This document shows positions 5,141 through 7,935 of a stretch of DNA of 7,935 bases, in pieces. Position 1 is the stretch's first letter. Each line of letters starts with the position of its first letter. The stretch is from Acidimicrobiaceae bacterium. GTDB taxonomy: Bacteria > Actinomycetota > Acidimicrobiia > Acidimicrobiales > Palsa-688. The stretch is from positions 1-7,935 of the forward strand of contig DAHWQF010000140.1 of the NCBI GenBank assembly GCA_027334785.1, read 5' to 3'. The notes beneath the pieces were generated by a model. The model did not search any database, was not told where the DNA came from, and worked only from the letters and a program-made list of their open reading frames with translations. The position numbers and the translations under genes were made by a program.

Positions 5141-7156
5141 GTGACGAAGGCAAACCAAGAGAACCACAAGTGGCGAGCCCAGTTCCCGCTCAGGACTGTC
5201 CACCTCGATTTTCACGTCGGACCGGCGGTGCCCGATGTGGGCAAGGATTTCGACGGGGACGCGTTCGCGCGCACGTTCCACGACGCTCATGTCGACAGCG
5301 TCACCGTCTTCGCAAAGTGCCACCACGGCTTGCTCTATTATGCAACGCAGCGTCCGGAGCGACATCCCGGCCTAGTCCCCGGTCTCGACTTGCTCGGCGG
5401 CCAGATCGAAGCGCTGCACGGTGCCGGCATCAGGGCGCCGATTTACTTGAGCGTGCAATGCGACGAGTACGCTGCGAACGAGCACCCGGAGTGGCTGGCC
5501 CTTGGTCCGGACCTCCGCCAGGTACGCCGCCCTGCGGTAGGCGCCTATGAAGCCGGTTGGCAAATCCTGGACATGTCAAGCCCCTACGCGGACTACCTTG
5601 GCGACCAGCTCGCAGAGGTCCTCGGCCTCTATGGCCCCGTCGATGGGATCTTCCTCGACATGTGCTGGGACCAACCCAGCTCGTCGCGCTGGGCAATGGC
5701 CGGGATGCGAGCCGAGGGGCTCGACCCGGCGAGCACCGACGACAGGGACCGTTATGCACGCCTCGTCGCGCACCGGTATATGCGGCGCTACGCCAGCCAA
5801 GTCGACGCAGCCCTCGTGGCCGGGTCCGCTACAGGGGTGTGGTTCAACAGCCGTCCCAAGGCTAGCCTGACCCTTGAGCGCGAGTTCGTCCGCCACATCG
5901 AGGTCGAGGCGCTACCAACGGGAGGCTGGGGGTACAACTACCTCCCTTATGTCGGCCGTCTCGTGCGGTCCCTGGGGCTGCCGGCGCTCAGCCACACGGG
6001 CAGGTTCCACCGTAGCTGGGGCGACACGGCCTCACTCAAATGCCGCTCGGCACTCAGCTACGAGTGCGCCCAGATCCTCGCCCACGGCCTCAGTAACGGC
6101 GTCGGCGACTTTCTCCCGCCCAGTGGCAAACTGGACGCCGCCGCCTACACGCGGATCGAGTCGGTCTTCGGGCACATCGCGGCGTGCGAGGCCATAACCG
6201 AGGGCACGCGGCACGTCTCCGACATCGCTCTCATCGTCGATACAGCGCTCGGGGACCATCCGGGGGACGCCGTGATCGGAGCCGTCCGGGTGCTCCAGCA
6301 GCTGCGCCATCAATTCGACGTGCTCGCTCGGGACGCATCCTTGGCTGGTTACCCGCTCGTCGTTGTGCCCGAAACGACCAGCGTCGACCCCGGGCTCGCG
6401 CGCCGGCTACTCAGCCACGTCGACGCCGGCGGGGCGCTCCTAATCGAGGCCGGGTCAGTCCCTCATGGGCCCGATGGCGACGCCTTCCTCGCCAGCCTCG
6501 GCGCGGAGCGCCACGGCGTGCTCGGCTACACGACGCTATTCCTTGACCTCAGCGGTTCCCCTCTCGAAAAGGTCTCCCACGAGATCGACATCCGGGTGCA
6601 CGGAGCCGCGCACAAGTTGCGCTGCCTCGAGGGCACAGACGTCGTTGTCGGGCTCATCGAGCCGTACTTCGAACGCAATTACGATCACTTTAGTGGCCAC
6701 GCGTACACACCGCCCGGCCAACCGTCGGCCTGGGGGGCGGTGCTACGGCACGGTAGTGTGATCCTCGTCGGTGTCCCTCTCCTCGCGGCAGTCGCTGCCG
6801 AGGGCAACGAAGAGTACCGCACCGTCCTTCGAGCGCTGATCGACGAAGTTTTGCCTCACCCTCTCGTTCGCGCCGGGGGCCCGGTCCACCTCGAGACGAC
6901 CGTCCTGCGCGCCGCGAGCCACACGGCCGTACACCTCCTGAGCTTCGTCCCGAGCCGGCTAGCCCACGACCTCGACCTCGTGAACGACCCCTTTCCGATC
7001 GTGGACGTCGAGGTCGCTGTGCGCGTCGAGAGACCCCCGAGCCGCGTGAGACTTGAGCCCTCGGGCACGGCCCTGCCGTTCCACTACGCGGACGGTTACA
7101 CGACATCGAGGGTGACCGTCCTCGACGGCCATGCGATCCTTGTCGTCGACGACTAA
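5141..7156 (+). CDS. GHL6-like glycoside hydrolase with beta-galactosidase-trimerization-like domain
   Basis: A 671-residue protein without a signal peptide, so an intracellular enzyme acting on the imported sugar. The N-terminal ~350 residues look like a TIM barrel of the hypothetical glycosyl hydrolase 6 (GHL6) type, related at fold level to alpha-L-fucosidase and amylase clans. Supporting segments are VHLDFHVGP (20-28), SVTVFAKCHHG (53-63), PIYLSVQCDEY (100-110) and GPVDGIFLDMCWD (165-177). Others are RHIEVEALPTGGWGYNYLP (251-269) and HTGRFHRSWGD (285-295). D173, at a strand end as in GH29 nucleophiles, and E254/E256 are the best catalytic candidates; this is inference. About 360-575 resembles the glutamine-amidotransferase-like trimerization domain of beta-galactosidases, and 580-671 is a beta-rich tail. 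GTG 5141 has AGGAAGGGG eight bases upstream and lies 27 bp after the permease stop. The substrate and activity are unknown; fucosidase or galactosidase labels would be guesses. Confidence 0.8.
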   Translation: MTKANQENHKWRAQFPLRTVHLDFHVGPAVPDVGKDFDGDAFARTFHDAHVDSVTVFAKCHHGLLYYATQRPERHPGLVPGLDLLGGQIEALHGAGIRAPIYLSVQCDEYAANEHPEWLALGPDLRQVRRPAVGAYEAGWQILDMSSPYADYLGDQLAEVLGLYGPVDGIFLDMCWDQPSSSRWAMAGMRAEGLDPASTDDRDRYARLVAHRYMRRYASQVDAALVAGSATGVWFNSRPKASLTLEREFVRHIEVEALPTGGWGYNYLPYVGRLVRSLGLPALSHTGRFHRSWGDTASLKCRSALSYECAQILAHGLSNGVGDFLPPSGKLDAAAYTRIESVFGHIAACEAITEGTRHVSDIALIVDTALGDHPGDAVIGAVRVLQQLRHQFDVLARDASLAGYPLVVVPETTSVDPGLARRLLSHVDAGGALLIEAGSVPHGPDGDAFLASLGAERHGVLGYTTLFLDLSGSPLEKVSHEIDIRVHGAAHKLRCLEGTDVVVGLIEPYFERNYDHFSGHAYTPPGQPSAWGAVLRHGSVILVGVPLLAAVAAEGNEEYRTVLRALIDEVLPHPLVRAGGPVHLETTVLRAASHTAVHLLSFVPSRLAHDLDLVNDPFPIVDVEVAVRVERPPSRVRLEPSGTALPFHYADGYTTSRVTVLDGHAILVVDD

Positions 7157-7303
7157 AGCCCTCGGCTCACCGCAGCGAGCGGCTGAACGGGGCCCGCCCC
7201 GCCCCAAACCTCCCGGCCTCGGTCGGTGCTTGCGTCCAGCTGTTGTTTCCACGCCGAGGTCGAAGGCCCCGTCACCGCCAGGCCGGCCAGCCCTCTGGCA
7301 AAC

Positions 7304-7324
7304 GCTGCGGCAGCCCTTCGCAGC
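7304..7324 (+). other. Small hairpin between enzyme and regulator genes
   Basis: GCTGCG (7304-7309) pairs with CGCAGC (7319-7324) around a 9-nt loop. It lies near the end of the 228-bp gap, before the CATCCGATG site. It has no T-run, so a terminator role is weakly supported. No other strong terminator was found in 7157-7384. Confidence 0.25.
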
Positions 7325-7342
7325 TTCAGGTGAGGGCGCCAT

Positions 7343-7353
7343 TCATCCGATGT
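7343..7353 (+). promoter_or_regulatory. Putative operator before the GntR-family gene
   Basis: TCATCCGATGT here is identical to the 11 bases at the predicted transcription start of the sugar operon (1570-1580). It lies 31 bp before the regulator's ATG, a typical place for an autoregulatory site. I could not find a convincing -35/-10 pair around it, so whether it overlaps the promoter is unknown. Confidence 0.5.
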
Positions 7354-7384
7354 AAGCTCTCTGTCAACTGGAGGAGGCTTGCCG

Positions 7385-7935
7385 ATGCGAGTTACCGATG
7401 AGGCGATCGAGAAAATTAAAGAGATGGTCGTGTCCGGGGAGCTGGAGCCTGGACAAAGGCTACCCAAAGAAGATGTGCTCGCAAGCCGGTTGGGCCTTTC
7501 TCGCAATTCGCTACGCGAAGCCGTGCGGGCGCTTACCTTCGTGCGCATCTTGGACGTCCGCCAAGGCGATGGGACCTATGTGACCAGTCTCAAGCCAGAG
7601 TTGCTGCTAGAAGCGGTGAGCTTCGTCGTAGACTTCCACCAAGACGACTCGGTCCTCAGCTTCCTCGAAGTGCGCCGAATAGTTGAACCCGCGGCAACAG
7701 CCCTCGCTGCGCGCCTGGCGAGGACGGCGGACATAGACCCGCTAGAGAAGTTCCTCGACCCAGGCATTGCGAGCCTGCCGCCTTCGGAGTTCGTCGAATT
7801 GGACAGGGAGTTCCACCACAGTGTGGTCGCTCTCTGCGGCAACACCGTCCTGGCGTCGCTCCTCGATTCCATCACCGGCCCGATCCATCGTGCGCGCGTG
7901 TGGCGGGGAGTTACCGACCCGGTCGCCGCCGACCG
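7385..7935 (+). CDS. FadR-subfamily GntR transcriptional regulator (3' end outside the window)
   Basis: The visible 183 codons cover a GntR winged helix-turn-helix and most of an FCD ligand-binding domain. Hallmarks of the DNA-binding part are GELEPGQRLPKEDVLASRLG (18-37), SRNSLREAVRAL (39-50) and QGDGTYV (60-66). The helical FCD domain begins around 74, with FLEVRRIVEPAATALAA (93-109) and ELDREFHHSVVALCGN (138-153). D140 and H144 form the D-x3-H half of the metal- or ligand-binding site; the remaining histidines would lie outside or near the right edge. ATG 7385 has GGAGGAGG (7370-7377) seven bases upstream. Such proteins usually repress sugar or organic-acid catabolism genes and release DNA on binding a metabolite. 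The shared CATCCGATG site suggests it controls the upstream sugar operon and itself. The window cuts it at about 75-80% of the usual length. Confidence 0.88.
   Translation, partial: MRVTDEAIEKIKEMVVSGELEPGQRLPKEDVLASRLGLSRNSLREAVRALTFVRILDVRQGDGTYVTSLKPELLLEAVSFVVDFHQDDSVLSFLEVRRIVEPAATALAARLARTADIDPLEKFLDPGIASLPPSEFVELDREFHHSVVALCGNTVLASLLDSITGPIHRARVWRGVTDPVAAD

Noticed and set aside
7325..7369. -35/-10 promoter for the GntR-family gene
   Set aside because: Candidates TTCAGG with TAAGCT (22-bp spacing) or TTCATC with TCAACT (16 bp, touching the RBS) are poor matches.
7153..7548. 131-codon minus-strand frame over the regulator start
   Set aside because: Antisense to the GntR helix-turn-helix region, whose RBS and family motifs are clear.

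Overview
The window looks like chromosomal DNA from a high-GC Gram-positive bacterium, most likely an actinomycete. The signs are strong G/C preference at third codon positions, several GTG starts, a solute-binding protein with two permeases but no ATPase gene beside them, a probable leaderless promoter and a SigF-type promoter candidate. An acidimicrobial lineage is possible, but that is only an impression. There are no rRNA, tRNA, IS or CRISPR elements.

Layout. (1) Positions 1-267, minus strand: the 5' end of a gene for a secreted, cysteine-containing protein that runs off the left edge, with a good RBS and a GTTT-N15-GGGTAA promoter candidate. (2) 268-822: a non-coding stretch with no recognisable gene. 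(3) 823-1221, minus: a small SnoaL/NTF2-like protein, apparently leaderless. A coding-like 37-codon frame ends over its promoter and may be the tail of a lost gene. (4) 1246-1664: a regulatory region with three 22-bp tandem repeats, a 7-bp dyad, three CATCCGA sites and a strong TTGACA-N17-TAGCAT promoter. (5) 1665-7156, plus: a four-gene carbohydrate operon: extracellular binding protein, MalF-like permease, MalG-like permease, and a 671-residue cytoplasmic protein resembling the hypothetical glycosyl hydrolase 6 (GHL6) family. A 20-bp-stem hairpin lies between the binding protein and the first permease. (6) 7385 to the right edge, plus: a FadR-type GntR regulator, truncated by the window.

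How it fits together. The binding protein captures a sugar or glycoside outside the cell. The two permeases import it, presumably using an ATPase encoded elsewhere, as with MsiK in actinomycetes. The GHL6-like enzyme has no signal peptide and would cleave the substrate inside the cell. The same 11-bp sequence, TCATCCGATGT, lies at the predicted start of operon transcription and 31 bp before the regulator gene. This is the best evidence that the FadR-type protein controls both the operon and itself. The sugar cannot be named from sequence. An uptake-plus-hydrolysis locus built around this poorly characterised enzyme family is the most interesting content of the window.
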